Source: an uncultured Phycisphaerales bacterium (lineage in GTDB: Bacteria; Planctomycetota; Phycisphaerae; Phycisphaerales; SM1A02). From it: a DNA stretch of 64,000 nt. A program made the position numbers and the translations under genes. Location: the NCBI GenBank assembly GCA_905480395.1, contig CAJQQE010000039.1:57637-121636 (forward strand). The letters are read 5' to 3'. The notes below the pieces were generated by a model. It was not told the DNA's origin and ran no database searches. It saw only the letters and a list, made by a program, of their open reading frames with translations. Below are positions 1 through 7,013 of the stretch, one piece after another (within the stretch, counting starts at the first letter, position 1; each line of letters begins with the position of its first letter).

Positions 1-51
1 GACCAATCCGTGTCCGCCATGTTCCGGACTGGCGTGGGAACCAAGCGTTAG
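1..51 (+). CDS. prs: Ribose-phosphate pyrophosphokinase, C-terminal end (partial)
   Basis: Only the last 16 codons and a TAG stop are inside the window. The visible residues DQSVSAMFRTGVGTKR resemble the C-terminus of PRPP synthetases, which commonly ends in a H-x-x-x-SVSA(L/M)F type sequence. Gene order supports the call: prs, then rplY/ctc, then pth is a classical bacterial arrangement, and rplY and pth follow directly here. The enzyme makes PRPP from ribose 5-phosphate and ATP. The call rests on a very short stretch plus synteny, so the upstream sequence must confirm it. Confidence 0.6.
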   Translation, partial: DQSVSAMFRTGVGTKR

Positions 52-120
52 ACCCACCCATCCCGTCAGCGCGGCCATTCCGCCGTTCCGACGATTTGAA
101 TTTGACAGGAGATTTCAACG

Positions 121-750
121 ATGACTCACGAAACCCCCACCCTCGTCGCCTCCAAGCGAGAACGCCTCGGCTCCCGATATGCCCAACGACTCCGCAAGTC
201 GGGCCAGTTGCCGGCGGTCATTTACGGTCACGGAGCCGACCCCATCTCGGTCAGCGTCGAGGAGAAGGCGACTCTCGCCCATCTTCACCATGGCCAACAC
301 GTCTTCAACCTCGAGATTGAAGGAGAAGGCACCGAGACCTGCTTGGTCAAGGACCTTCAATTCGGCTTCCTTGGCGACAACGTGATCCATCTTGATCTCA
401 CCCGAGTGGATCTGGACGAGCGAGTGAAGATTCTCGTTCACCTCGATCTCCACGGCGAACTCAAGTCAGCCAGCGAAGCGGGCGCCATCGTGGTGCACGA
501 TCACGCTGAGATCGAAGTCGAATGCGCGGTCCGCAACATTCCCGAGTCGATTCGCGTCGACCTCGGAGCATACGACTCGTCGATCAACGTTGGCGAATTG
601 GAACTCCCCGAGGGCATGATTGCCATCACCCCCGCCGACACCAACATCATCCACGTCCAGATCGCCGCCGCCGAAGAGCCCGAGGAAGCAACTGACGAAG
701 CTGCCGGTAACGCCAGCAGCGAAAGTGATGCCCCCAAGACTGACGGTTGA
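121..750 (+). CDS. rplY: 50S ribosomal protein bL25, long (Ctc/TL5) form
   Basis: bL25 binds 5S rRNA in the large subunit. The 209-residue protein has the N-terminal 5S-binding beta-barrel (about residues 5-90, with the typical KSGQLPAVIYGHG segment) and the second domain of the long Ctc/TL5 form (about 95-185, with GAYDSSINVGELELPEG). A low-complexity acidic tail of about 25 residues follows. A good Shine-Dalgarno AGGAG lies at 107-111, nine bases before the ATG. It follows prs by 69 bases and precedes pth by 70 bases, probably in one operon. The acidic tail is shared in style with bS6 and bL9 just downstream. Confidence 0.95.
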   Translation: MTHETPTLVASKRERLGSRYAQRLRKSGQLPAVIYGHGADPISVSVEEKATLAHLHHGQHVFNLEIEGEGTETCLVKDLQFGFLGDNVIHLDLTRVDLDERVKILVHLDLHGELKSASEAGAIVVHDHAEIEVECAVRNIPESIRVDLGAYDSSINVGELELPEGMIAITPADTNIIHVQIAAAEEPEEATDEAAGNASSESDAPKTDG

Positions 751-820
751 TCAAGAACGCCAATATTGGCCCCGTCCCCAGACCGGGGACCGTCACGCAA
801 CACAGGAAGGTACGCAGGAC

Positions 821-1402
821 ATGAAGCTCGTGGTTGGATTGGGAAATCCCGGACTGGAGTACGACCGAACTCGACATAACGTCGGTTTTGAGGTCGTCGA
901 CCGGCTCGCCCGACGACACGGGGATCCTGCGACGGGAAGCCCTCGGAACAAGTTCACCGGGCTGGTGGTCGAAGTGGTCATCGGCGGGGAGAAAGTCCTC
1001 CTGCTCAAGCCGCTCACCTATATGAACGTCTCCGGCAAGTCCGTGGCGGAAGCAATGCGTTTCTACAAGATGTCACCGGCGAATGATCTCCTGATCATCG
1101 TGGATGACACCGCGATCCCCTGTGGCTCCGTGCGACTCAAGCCCGGCGGCGGTGCCGGTGGACACAACGGTCTCACGGACGTGACCAAGATGCTCGGCAC
1201 CGATGCCTGGCCGCGACTGCGGATCGGCATTGACAAGCCGGGCCAGATCCCCTTGAAAAACTATGTGCTCGGACGGTTCACGCCCGAGCAGCAGGAATTC
1301 GTCGAGCCGTCGCTCGACGACGCCGCGGATGCGGCAGCGTGCTGGGCGAGCGAAGGGCTTGCTCCAGCGATGAATCGATTCAACCGGAAGGTGGCCGGCT
1401 GA
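821..1402 (+). CDS. pth: Peptidyl-tRNA hydrolase
   Basis: Pth releases tRNA from peptidyl-tRNA that has dropped off ribosomes. The 193-residue protein starts with the family signature VVGLGNPGLEYDRTRHNVGF, which includes the substrate-binding Asn and the catalytic His of RHNVGF. It also has the KPLTYMNVSGKSV, DD..IP.G..R.. and GGGAGGHNGL segments. An upstream in-frame extension to about 620 lies inside rplY and is rejected: the ATG at 821 starts exactly at the conserved N-terminus and has purine-rich AGGAAGG upstream (803-809). It sits between rplY and rpsF, all co-directional. Confidence 0.96.
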   Translation: MKLVVGLGNPGLEYDRTRHNVGFEVVDRLARRHGDPATGSPRNKFTGLVVEVVIGGEKVLLLKPLTYMNVSGKSVAEAMRFYKMSPANDLLIIVDDTAIPCGSVRLKPGGGAGGHNGLTDVTKMLGTDAWPRLRIGIDKPGQIPLKNYVLGRFTPEQQEFVEPSLDDAADAAACWASEGLAPAMNRFNRKVAG

Positions 1403-1484
1403 TCCGGCACCGATCCGATCGAACCGGCGGATTCTCCGCCCCCCAGGCGCCGTATACCGCGGCGTCGCAACAGGAATGACAACG

Positions 1485-2120
1485 ATGAGCGAAGTCCGAC
1501 ACGGAATCTACGAGGGCATGTTCCTCTTCCCCCAGTCCGCCGCTGCAGACATGCGTGGCGTGGTTGATCACGTACAGTCGATCCTCGAACGAGCGGGTGC
1601 CGAGCTTATCGCGATCCAGAAGTGGGACGAGCGACGTCTCGCCTATGACATCGCGAGCAACAAGCGTGGGCTGTACATCCTCACCTACTTCAAATCCGAT
1701 CGCTCGGAGATCCCAACCATCGAGCGTGCCTGCAACCTCAGCGAGCTCATGCTTCGGGCCATGATCCTTCGAGCCGAGCATGTCCCCGCGGAAGAGATCG
1801 AAGCCGCCGATCAACGCGAGGCCCTGAACGACGAAATCAAGCTCCGAGAGAATCAGGCCGTTGAGGACGCCAAGGCGGCCGAGGCCGCTGCCATCGCCGC
1901 TGCGGCGGCGGTCGCCGCTGCTGCGGAAGTTGCCGCCGCCAAGGCCAAGGCCGAAGCAGAAGCCCCCGCGGTCGAAGCAGAAGTCCCTGCGGCCGAAGCA
2001 GAAGCCCCCGCGGCCGAAGCAGAAGCCCCCGCGGCCGAAGCAGAAACCCCCGCGGCCGAAGCAGAAGCCCCCGCGGCCGAAGCAGAAACCCCCGCCGAGA
2101 AGGCCGACGACAAGGCGTGA
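1485..2120 (+). CDS. rpsF: 30S ribosomal protein bS6 with a long Ala/Glu repeat tail
   Basis: bS6 is a 30S platform protein that normally pairs with bS18. The core fold is seen in about the first 100 residues, including YEGMFLF near the start and the KWDERRLAYDI.. and RGLYILTYF segments. The rest is Ala/Glu/Pro-rich: an alpha-helical AAAAVAAAAE stretch, then seven near-identical heptapeptides of the AEAEAPA type. The protein is about 211 residues, roughly double the usual length. ATG 1485 is preferred over ATG 1476 because AGGA at 1472-1475 directly abuts 1476 but lies nine bases from 1485. Terminator 2157-2188 follows. rpsR is not next to it. Confidence 0.92.
   Translation: MSEVRHGIYEGMFLFPQSAAADMRGVVDHVQSILERAGAELIAIQKWDERRLAYDIASNKRGLYILTYFKSDRSEIPTIERACNLSELMLRAMILRAEHVPAEEIEAADQREALNDEIKLRENQAVEDAKAAEAAAIAAAAAVAAAAEVAAAKAKAEAEAPAVEAEVPAAEAEAPAAEAEAPAAEAETPAAEAEAPAAEAETPAEKADDKA
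1950..2096 (+). repeat. Seven tandem 21-bp repeats inside rpsF
   Basis: Seven units of 21 bp, each encoding a variant of (A/V)EAE(A/V/T)PA, lie head to tail with only a few substitutions. The near identity at DNA level suggests recent expansion or slippage rather than ancient protein repeats. Confidence 0.95.
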
Positions 2121-2156
2121 AAAGACGTGACAAGGCGGATCATCCAGTTTGAAATG

Positions 2157-2188
2157 CGGAGGGCGACCATCGGTCGCCCTCCGTTTTT
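2157..2188 (+). terminator. Rho-independent terminator after rpsF
   Basis: A perfect 12-bp GC-rich stem (2157-2168 with 2172-2183) and a 3-nt loop are followed directly by TTTTT (2184-2188). It lies 36 bases past the rpsF stop and separates rpsF from ssb, so ssb probably has its own promoter or depends on read-through. Confidence 0.9.
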
Positions 2189-2316
2189 CATGGTGCCAAG
2201 ACCGGCCCGAAGGATCTTTCCGGATGTGGATGGCTCGTCGCTTTTCCGCACCTTTCGGGCAGGATCTCCGAGTGCCCGCGTAGACTTCCAGAACTTCAAG
2301 ACCTCGGAGACGATTC

Positions 2317-2835
2317 ATGGCCAGTTTCAATCAAGTCATTCTCATCGGAAATCTCACCCGCGATGTCGAATTGCGGCATACGCCCTCCAACCAAACCGTC
2401 GCCAACATCGGTCTGGCGACCAATCGTCAGTACCAGACCAAAGACGGAGAACGCCGGGAAGAGGTGACCTTCGTCGATTGCGAAGCGTGGGGCCGCCAGG
2501 CTGAAGTCATGGCCCAGTACCTCTCCAAGGGCCGCCCGGTCATGATCCAGGGCCGACTCAAGTTGGACTCTTGGCAGGACAAAGACGGCGGGAACCGCTC
2601 CAAGCTCAAGGTCGTAGTTGAAAACTTCCAGTTCCTCGGCAGCCGAGAAGGTGGCGGTGCCGGTAGCGGTGGAAACAGTGCTGGCGAAAATAGTGCTGGC
2701 GAGCGATATCAGTCTGCCGGAGCCCCGTCCGGCGGCGGCTATCAGGGCGGTGGAAACCAGAAATCAAGCAGCCCGTCCGGCGGCCAAGACGGCGGGAGCC
2801 ACCAGGCGGTCGACGACTCGGATATTCCGTTCTGA
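2317..2835 (+). CDS. ssb: Single-stranded DNA-binding protein
   Basis: The 172-residue protein has an N-terminal OB fold (about residues 1-108) beginning FNQVILIGNLTRDVELR, with the conserved W in DCEAWGRQAE. A Gly/Ser/Gln-rich linker follows, and the acidic tip DDSDIPF is the standard docking site for replication and repair partners. SSB coats ssDNA during replication, recombination and repair. A good Shine-Dalgarno GGAGA lies at 2306-2310, six bases before the ATG. It sits between rpsF and rplI as in many bacteria, but rpsR is missing from the set. Confidence 0.97.
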   Translation: MASFNQVILIGNLTRDVELRHTPSNQTVANIGLATNRQYQTKDGERREEVTFVDCEAWGRQAEVMAQYLSKGRPVMIQGRLKLDSWQDKDGGNRSKLKVVVENFQFLGSREGGGAGSGGNSAGENSAGERYQSAGAPSGGGYQGGGNQKSSSPSGGQDGGSHQAVDDSDIPF

Positions 2836-2960
2836 GGCTCTGGGGCAAGCGATTGCCGATCAGCGATCGTCATCTTGAAGAAGGCCGATTCGCCTCTGAT
2901 TCCCCTGACGGCACCCGTAGTTCACATTGAAATGCGGCCAAATACCGACCATCCGACCGA

Positions 2961-2986
2961 TCCGGCCCTTCCTTGGAAGGGCCGGA
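2961..2986. other. Perfect inverted repeat between ssb and rplI
   Basis: Positions 2961-2971 pair perfectly with 2976-2986 (11 bp) around a 4-nt loop. No T tract follows on either strand, so a standard intrinsic terminator is not supported. It could be a structured element in the rplI leader (about 80 bases before the start) or a Rho-type or processing signal. Confidence 0.5.
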
Positions 2987-3068
2987 TCTGTCATACTGCC
3001 GGATTCGTCGCTGGGGCCGGCCTTGTCGTGCTGGCTCCTAACCCGGAAACGAGGACAGCGAGACCACA

Positions 3069-3698
3069 ATGCCAGCACCATCGAATCGAACCATCACCCT
3101 TCTGCTCAACCGCAACGTCGAAAGCCTCGGCATCGTGGGCGACGTCGTCACGGTCAAGCCCGGGTACGCCCGGAACTACCTACTTCCCCTCGGCATCGCT
3201 GAGGCACCGACCGACGAGCGAATCGCCGCGCTACAGTCCGCCCGGGCCGAGGCACACGCCGAACTCGAGCAGGTCAGAGGCAAGCGTAAGACGATCATTG
3301 GCGCGCTCGAAGAGCTCACCGCCACCCTCATCCGCAGTTGTAATGACCGCGGTGTGCTTTACGGCTCCGTGACCCAGCGAGACATCTCAGATGCCTTGAT
3401 TGCACTCGGCCATGCTGTTGACGAGCGAGCGGTCCGACTGGCCAACCCGATTCGTCGAGTGGGTGATTACCCGGTGACCATCCAATTCGAGAAGGATCTT
3501 CGGGCAGAAATCCAAGTCGTCGTCGAAGCCGACCGAAGCCTTTCCGAAGAATCTGAAGAAATGGAATTCGACAACGAAGGCGAGCTCATCGAGCCCAGCA
3601 AGAAACGGAAGCCCGAGCCCGACGAGCACGGTGCCGAGGAATCGACGGAAGACGCATCCGAAAACACGGACGCCGAAACCGAGACTGCCGAGGCCTGA
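3069..3698 (+). CDS. rplI: 50S ribosomal protein bL9 with acidic tail
   Basis: bL9 binds 23S rRNA near the L1 stalk. The N-terminal domain carries the signature for this family (LGIVGDVVTVKPGYARNYL, about residues 20-38), a connecting helix follows, and then the C-terminal domain (GVLYGSVTQRDISDAL...). Usual length is about 150; here 209, because about 55 acidic residues rich in E, D, S and T are appended, interrupted by a KKRK patch. It follows ssb by 233 bases. Terminator-like hairpins follow at 3733-3800. Confidence 0.95.
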   Translation: MPAPSNRTITLLLNRNVESLGIVGDVVTVKPGYARNYLLPLGIAEAPTDERIAALQSARAEAHAELEQVRGKRKTIIGALEELTATLIRSCNDRGVLYGSVTQRDISDALIALGHAVDERAVRLANPIRRVGDYPVTIQFEKDLRAEIQVVVEADRSLSEESEEMEFDNEGELIEPSKKRKPEPDEHGAEESTEDASENTDAETETAEA

Positions 3699-3760
3699 GT
3701 CGGCATCCCGACCGAATCCAAGAGATCAAGACCCCGGAGCCGCTCCGGGCTGTAGAATCA

Positions 3761-3800
3761 ACGCGACTCCCGAGCATCAGGCTCGCGGGTCGCGTTCTTT
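3761..3800 (+). terminator. Probable terminator after rplI
   Basis: Arms 3761-3775 and 3781-3795 form a long GC-rich stem with one mismatch and one G-T pair around a 5-nt loop, followed by TTCTTT. A second 7-bp hairpin (3733-3739 with 3743-3749) lies just before it. Together they probably end the rplI transcript. Confidence 0.65.
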
Positions 3801-3938
3801 GGTAAAAAATTGGACCGGCGAATATTGAGCAAGATCCCGCCCCTGACCGATACGACTTCCGACACCAGTTCGCCTGACGTCCCGTCGCCTCGATCGTCAG
3901 AGCCGGCGACCGCTCAGGAAATCAGGAGCAGATCGAAG

Positions 3939-4310
3939 ATGCAGACCACGGTCATTCCCACCCGTCACACCCTCCCGAATACCCGCTCCTCCATCACCCA
4001 CAAGTTTGCCATCGCCGGCCACGAGGGTTATCTGACCATCGGCCTCTTCGACAACGGCCAGCCGGGCGAGGTGTTCATCAAGATGAGCAAGGAAGGGTCC
4101 ACCCTTTCTGGCTTGATCCAAGGGTTCTGTCGCGCCTTCAGCTTGGCCCTACAGCATGGTCTGAGCCCCGCCGATGCGGTCGAACGATTCCGTGGAATGC
4201 GATTCGAGCCCATGGGGCCAACCTCCAATCCTGAGATTCCGGAAGCATCGAGCATTCTGGACTACGTTGCTCGCTACATCGACCGGCACTTTGTTCACAT
4301 GGACCAGTGA
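3939..4310 (+). CDS. Stand-alone C-terminal (TSCPD-type) domain of adenosylcobalamin-dependent ribonucleotide reductase
   Basis: The 123-residue protein looks like the C-terminal module of class II ribonucleotide reductase NrdJ: RHTLPNTRSSITHKFAIAGHEGYLTIGLF, a GQPGEVFIKMSKEGSTLSGL core, the DAV..FRGMRFEPMG segment and an ending like SILDYVARYI. In full-length NrdJ this module follows the catalytic barrel; here it stands alone with no catalytic subunit nearby. In some bacteria NrdJ is split into separate genes, so it may act in trans or be a regulatory remnant. ATG 3939 is chosen because AGGAG (3924-3928) lies ten bases upstream and homology begins just after; an in-frame extension to 3810 has no recognisable content. 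Confidence 0.8.
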   Translation: MQTTVIPTRHTLPNTRSSITHKFAIAGHEGYLTIGLFDNGQPGEVFIKMSKEGSTLSGLIQGFCRAFSLALQHGLSPADAVERFRGMRFEPMGPTSNPEIPEASSILDYVARYIDRHFVHMDQ

Positions 4311-4424
4311 CCTGGCGTGGGCCTCTTGCCTCGAGCGCGATTTTGAGCGTGGCGTGGGCGAGCGGACCCAGCAAACCCTGAATCCTGAGTAGGGTGACGA
4401 CGAGGCGAGTGGTATCATGAGGTC

Positions 4425-6200
4425 ATGGATCACCCGACTCGAACCGCCACCTACCAAGACCTCTGCGCCGCGGCCACGCAACGCGTGGTCAAGATACTGG
4501 CGGCGGATCTCCGGGCGCGGAAGAACGATTCGGCGTTGATCATCGACGTCCGCGACCCAAACGAATGGCAGGATGGCATCGTTCCCGGTGCACTGCTCAT
4601 CTCCCGCGGGACCCTTGAGAAAGAAATCGTCAAACACGCCGGTGATCACCAGACCCCAATCTGTCTCTACTGCGCGACCGGAAATCGCAGCCTGCTGGCC
4701 GCCGTCACCCTTCAATCCATGGGGTACTCAGACGTCCAAAGCATCGAAGGTGGATTCGCGGCGTGGCAAGCGGAAGGCCTTGAGATCGCCGCCGGTCCCT
4801 CAAGTGCGGCCCAACCAGCGGACCAATCCCCACTCGATGCCGAGGACTGGGCGTCCATTCGAAAGAACTTTGCGATCACCGGACGAACCGTGGAAGTACT
4901 TGATGGTTCGGTCCGGCCACTGATCTATCTCGACCACGCCGCCACGACCCACCCTCCCGATTTCGCAATCGACGAACTCAAGCGATTCCTGAGCCTTGAT
5001 TACGCCAACGTCCATCGGGCCTCCTATCAACTCGCACGCCGTTCAACGCTTCGGTTTGAAGATGCCTACCGAACTTGCGGTGGATTCGTCGGTGCCGACA
5101 TCAAGCATCACTGCGTCATTTTTACTTCGAATACCACGGCCGCCTGCGAGATCGTGGCGCACGCGATGGCGCCGCGCCCTGGCGCGGTCCTCGTGACGGA
5201 TCTTGAACATCACAGCAGCGATCTTCCCCACCGCAGGCGAGGCGACATCGTTCGCGTCGGACTCGACGCCCAGCAACGACTCGATATGGCATCCCTCCGC
5301 GAGGTGCTTGAGAAAGAGAACGTCAAGCTGGTCTCGGTGACCGGCGCGGCGAACGTGACCGGCTGGATGCCGCCCATCCACGAGATTGCCGCGATTGCCC
5401 ACGAACATGGCGCCCTGATCTGCGTCGACGCCGCGCAGTTGATCGCCCATGCCCCGATCGAGATGGGCAAGCCTGGCGAGCCAACCTCGATCGACTTCCT
5501 CGTCGCGGCCGGCCACAAGGCCTATGCCCCCTTCGGCGCTGGCTTCCTGGTCGGCCCCCGAGAGGTTCTCGACTCCGTTGATCCCGTCGTGCCCGGCGGC
5601 GGCGTCGCGGCCAGCGTGAGCGAACATGAAGCCGTCTGGCTTCCCAGCCCGGATCGCCACCAGTTTGGCACGCCCAACGTTGGTGGTGCCATCGGCATGT
5701 CGGTGATGCTTGGGTTGCTGATGCGAATCGGCATGGACGAAGTTCGTCGTCACGAGTTAAAACTCCTTCACCGAATGATCGACGGGCTCACTTCGATGGG
5801 CGGCGTCACGCTCTACGGTCCACCCGAACTCGAAGACCGAGTCGGCATCGTCCCGTTCAACGTCGACGGGGTCTCGGACATGCTCACCGCCGCGGTACTC
5901 GGCGAGGAATTCGGAGTCGCGGTTCGCAACGGACGGTTCTGTTCTCACGTTCACAGCGAGCGACTTCTCGGCGAAAGTGAAACTCGTGGCGCGGTTCGTG
6001 CCTCGATCGGCCTCTTCAATGACGAATCCGACATTGACGCCTTTCTGGCCGCCGTCGACGTGGTTCGGCGGCGAGCCTGGAAGGGAACCTACACCGAACG
6101 TGGCGGACAGGTCTCCGGACAAGGCACGAGTCGGTGCGCCGACAACTGGATGGAGAGCGCTGGTGATGCGACTCAAACGAGTCCTTCGTCAAACGCCTGA
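4425..6200 (+). CDS. Rhodanese-cysteine desulfurase (aminotransferase class V) fusion
   Basis: A 591-residue two-domain protein. Residues about 15-125 are a rhodanese domain with DVRDPNEW and the active-site loop CATGNRS (Cys83). Residues about 165-560 are a SufS/NifS/Csd-like PLP enzyme: YLDHAATTHPP, the cofactor Asp335 in CVDAAQ, the Schiff-base Lys365 in AAGHKAYAPFG, and a C-terminal RFCSH segment holding a candidate catalytic Cys. A desulfurase takes sulfur from cysteine as persulfide and a rhodanese passes it on, so the fusion suggests direct sulfur relay. The exact acceptor is unknown and no Fe-S scaffold gene is adjacent. An alternative is a selenocysteine-lyase-like or other class V enzyme. 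Confidence 0.85.
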   Translation: MDHPTRTATYQDLCAAATQRVVKILAADLRARKNDSALIIDVRDPNEWQDGIVPGALLISRGTLEKEIVKHAGDHQTPICLYCATGNRSLLAAVTLQSMGYSDVQSIEGGFAAWQAEGLEIAAGPSSAAQPADQSPLDAEDWASIRKNFAITGRTVEVLDGSVRPLIYLDHAATTHPPDFAIDELKRFLSLDYANVHRASYQLARRSTLRFEDAYRTCGGFVGADIKHHCVIFTSNTTAACEIVAHAMAPRPGAVLVTDLEHHSSDLPHRRRGDIVRVGLDAQQRLDMASLREVLEKENVKLVSVTGAANVTGWMPPIHEIAAIAHEHGALICVDAAQLIAHAPIEMGKPGEPTSIDFLVAAGHKAYAPFGAGFLVGPREVLDSVDPVVPGGGVAASVSEHEAVWLPSPDRHQFGTPNVGGAIGMSVMLGLLMRIGMDEVRRHELKLLHRMIDGLTSMGGVTLYGPPELEDRVGIVPFNVDGVSDMLTAAVLGEEFGVAVRNGRFCSHVHSERLLGESETRGAVRASIGLFNDESDIDAFLAAVDVVRRRAWKGTYTERGGQVSGQGTSRCADNWMESAGDATQTSPSSNA

Positions 6201-6253
6201 TCATCCCAGTATCTCGCCGATAGATACTGCAATCACGAGCCTGAGATTTCTCC

Positions 6254-6877
6254 ATGACCAATGCCAGCAAGATTGTCTGCGACCAATGCGAGCGAACGTT
6301 CCCGATTGAGCCTGGGGTCGCCAAGATGCCCTGCCCCTATTGCGGCGATATCAATCGAACCGGTGCCGCCCCACTCAACGCGGATCCCGCATCGGCGAGT
6401 GAACGCATCCTGCGGGTTGCTCGTCCGGCGCTAGTTCGAGGCCATCCGCTCGCCAGCCTGCTGTCCATCGGTGTGACACTCGGCAGCGGCATCCTCATGC
6501 TGCTGACCCTCACCTCGACCTCGGTCCCCGACTGGACTTGGTGGATCGGGCTCATCGGCCTGGCCGTTGGCGGCGGTTGGCTGCTCTGGATCTTTGTTCT
6601 CGGCCACCGATGGGACCGGCTCCGAATCACCTCCCGGCGCACGATTGACGAGCGAGGCATCGTCATGCGGAGCACCTCGGAAGTCCTTCATACCCACGTT
6701 CGGAATATCCGAATCACCCAGTCTTTCTGGCAGCGGATCGTGCGGATCGGGGACCTCGAGATCGACAGTGCCGCGGGCGATGGAAAAGCAGACATCAAAA
6801 TCATCAACGTGCCCGATCCAGACGGTATCAAGCGTCTGATCGATGCGGAACGAGGTCTCGGCACCGAAGGTGAGTGA
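6254..6877 (+). CDS. Membrane protein with zinc ribbon and bacterial PH (DUF304-type) domain
   Basis: The 207-residue protein starts with a four-cysteine ribbon (C9-x2-C12 and C27-x2-C30). Two hydrophobic segments follow (about 73-92 and 97-116, LLSIGVTLGSGILMLLTLTS and WIGLIGLAVGGGWLLWIFVL). The remainder resembles a bacterial PH-like domain (LRITSRRTIDERGIVMRSTSEVLHTHVRNI, with D-LEIDSAAGDGKADI), as in YdbT/DUF304 proteins. Function is unknown; zinc-binding in the cytoplasm and membrane anchoring are inferred. It lies 53 bases after the desulfurase fusion. Confidence 0.7.
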   Translation: MTNASKIVCDQCERTFPIEPGVAKMPCPYCGDINRTGAAPLNADPASASERILRVARPALVRGHPLASLLSIGVTLGSGILMLLTLTSTSVPDWTWWIGLIGLAVGGGWLLWIFVLGHRWDRLRITSRRTIDERGIVMRSTSEVLHTHVRNIRITQSFWQRIVRIGDLEIDSAAGDGKADIKIINVPDPDGIKRLIDAERGLGTEGE

Positions 6878-6924
6878 GGTAACCAAAGTCGGAATTCGGC
6901 TCAGAAGATGCGGCCGCCTCCGAG

Positions 6925-6930
6925 TATAAT
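6925..6930 (+). promoter_or_regulatory. Consensus -10 box TATAAT upstream of sucC
   Basis: A perfect TATAAT lies 83 bases before the sucC start codon. No convincing -35 hexamer is seen at 16-19 bp spacing, so it could need an activator or use an atypical -35. The predicted leader would contain the 9-bp repeats at 6957-6983. Confidence 0.45.
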
Positions 6931-6956
6931 TCTCGACTCTCCCCGTCCACTCCGGC

Positions 6957-6983
6957 GATCATCGTGATCATGACGATCATCGC
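6957..6983 (+). repeat. Three 9-bp GATCAT-type repeats in the sucC leader
   Basis: Three consecutive 9-mers GATCATCGT, GATCATGAC and GATCATCGC start at 6957, 6966 and 6975. They contain the palindrome TGATCA and sit between the TATAAT box and the sucC start, where a regulator could bind DNA or RNA. Confidence 0.7.
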
Positions 6984-7013
6984 TGAACATCGATTCACTC
7001 CCCGAGACGACCC

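Noticed and set aside
1403..1475. S6:S18-binding leader structure before rpsF
   Set aside because: Only a short 6-bp hairpin is visible and rpsR is absent here, so the known autoregulatory motif cannot be supported.
1380..2330. Long minus-strand frame with GGFCFGR repeats across rpsF
   Set aside because: It is the mirror of the Ala/Glu repeat of rpsF; the plus-strand gene has a good start, RBS, terminator and domain.
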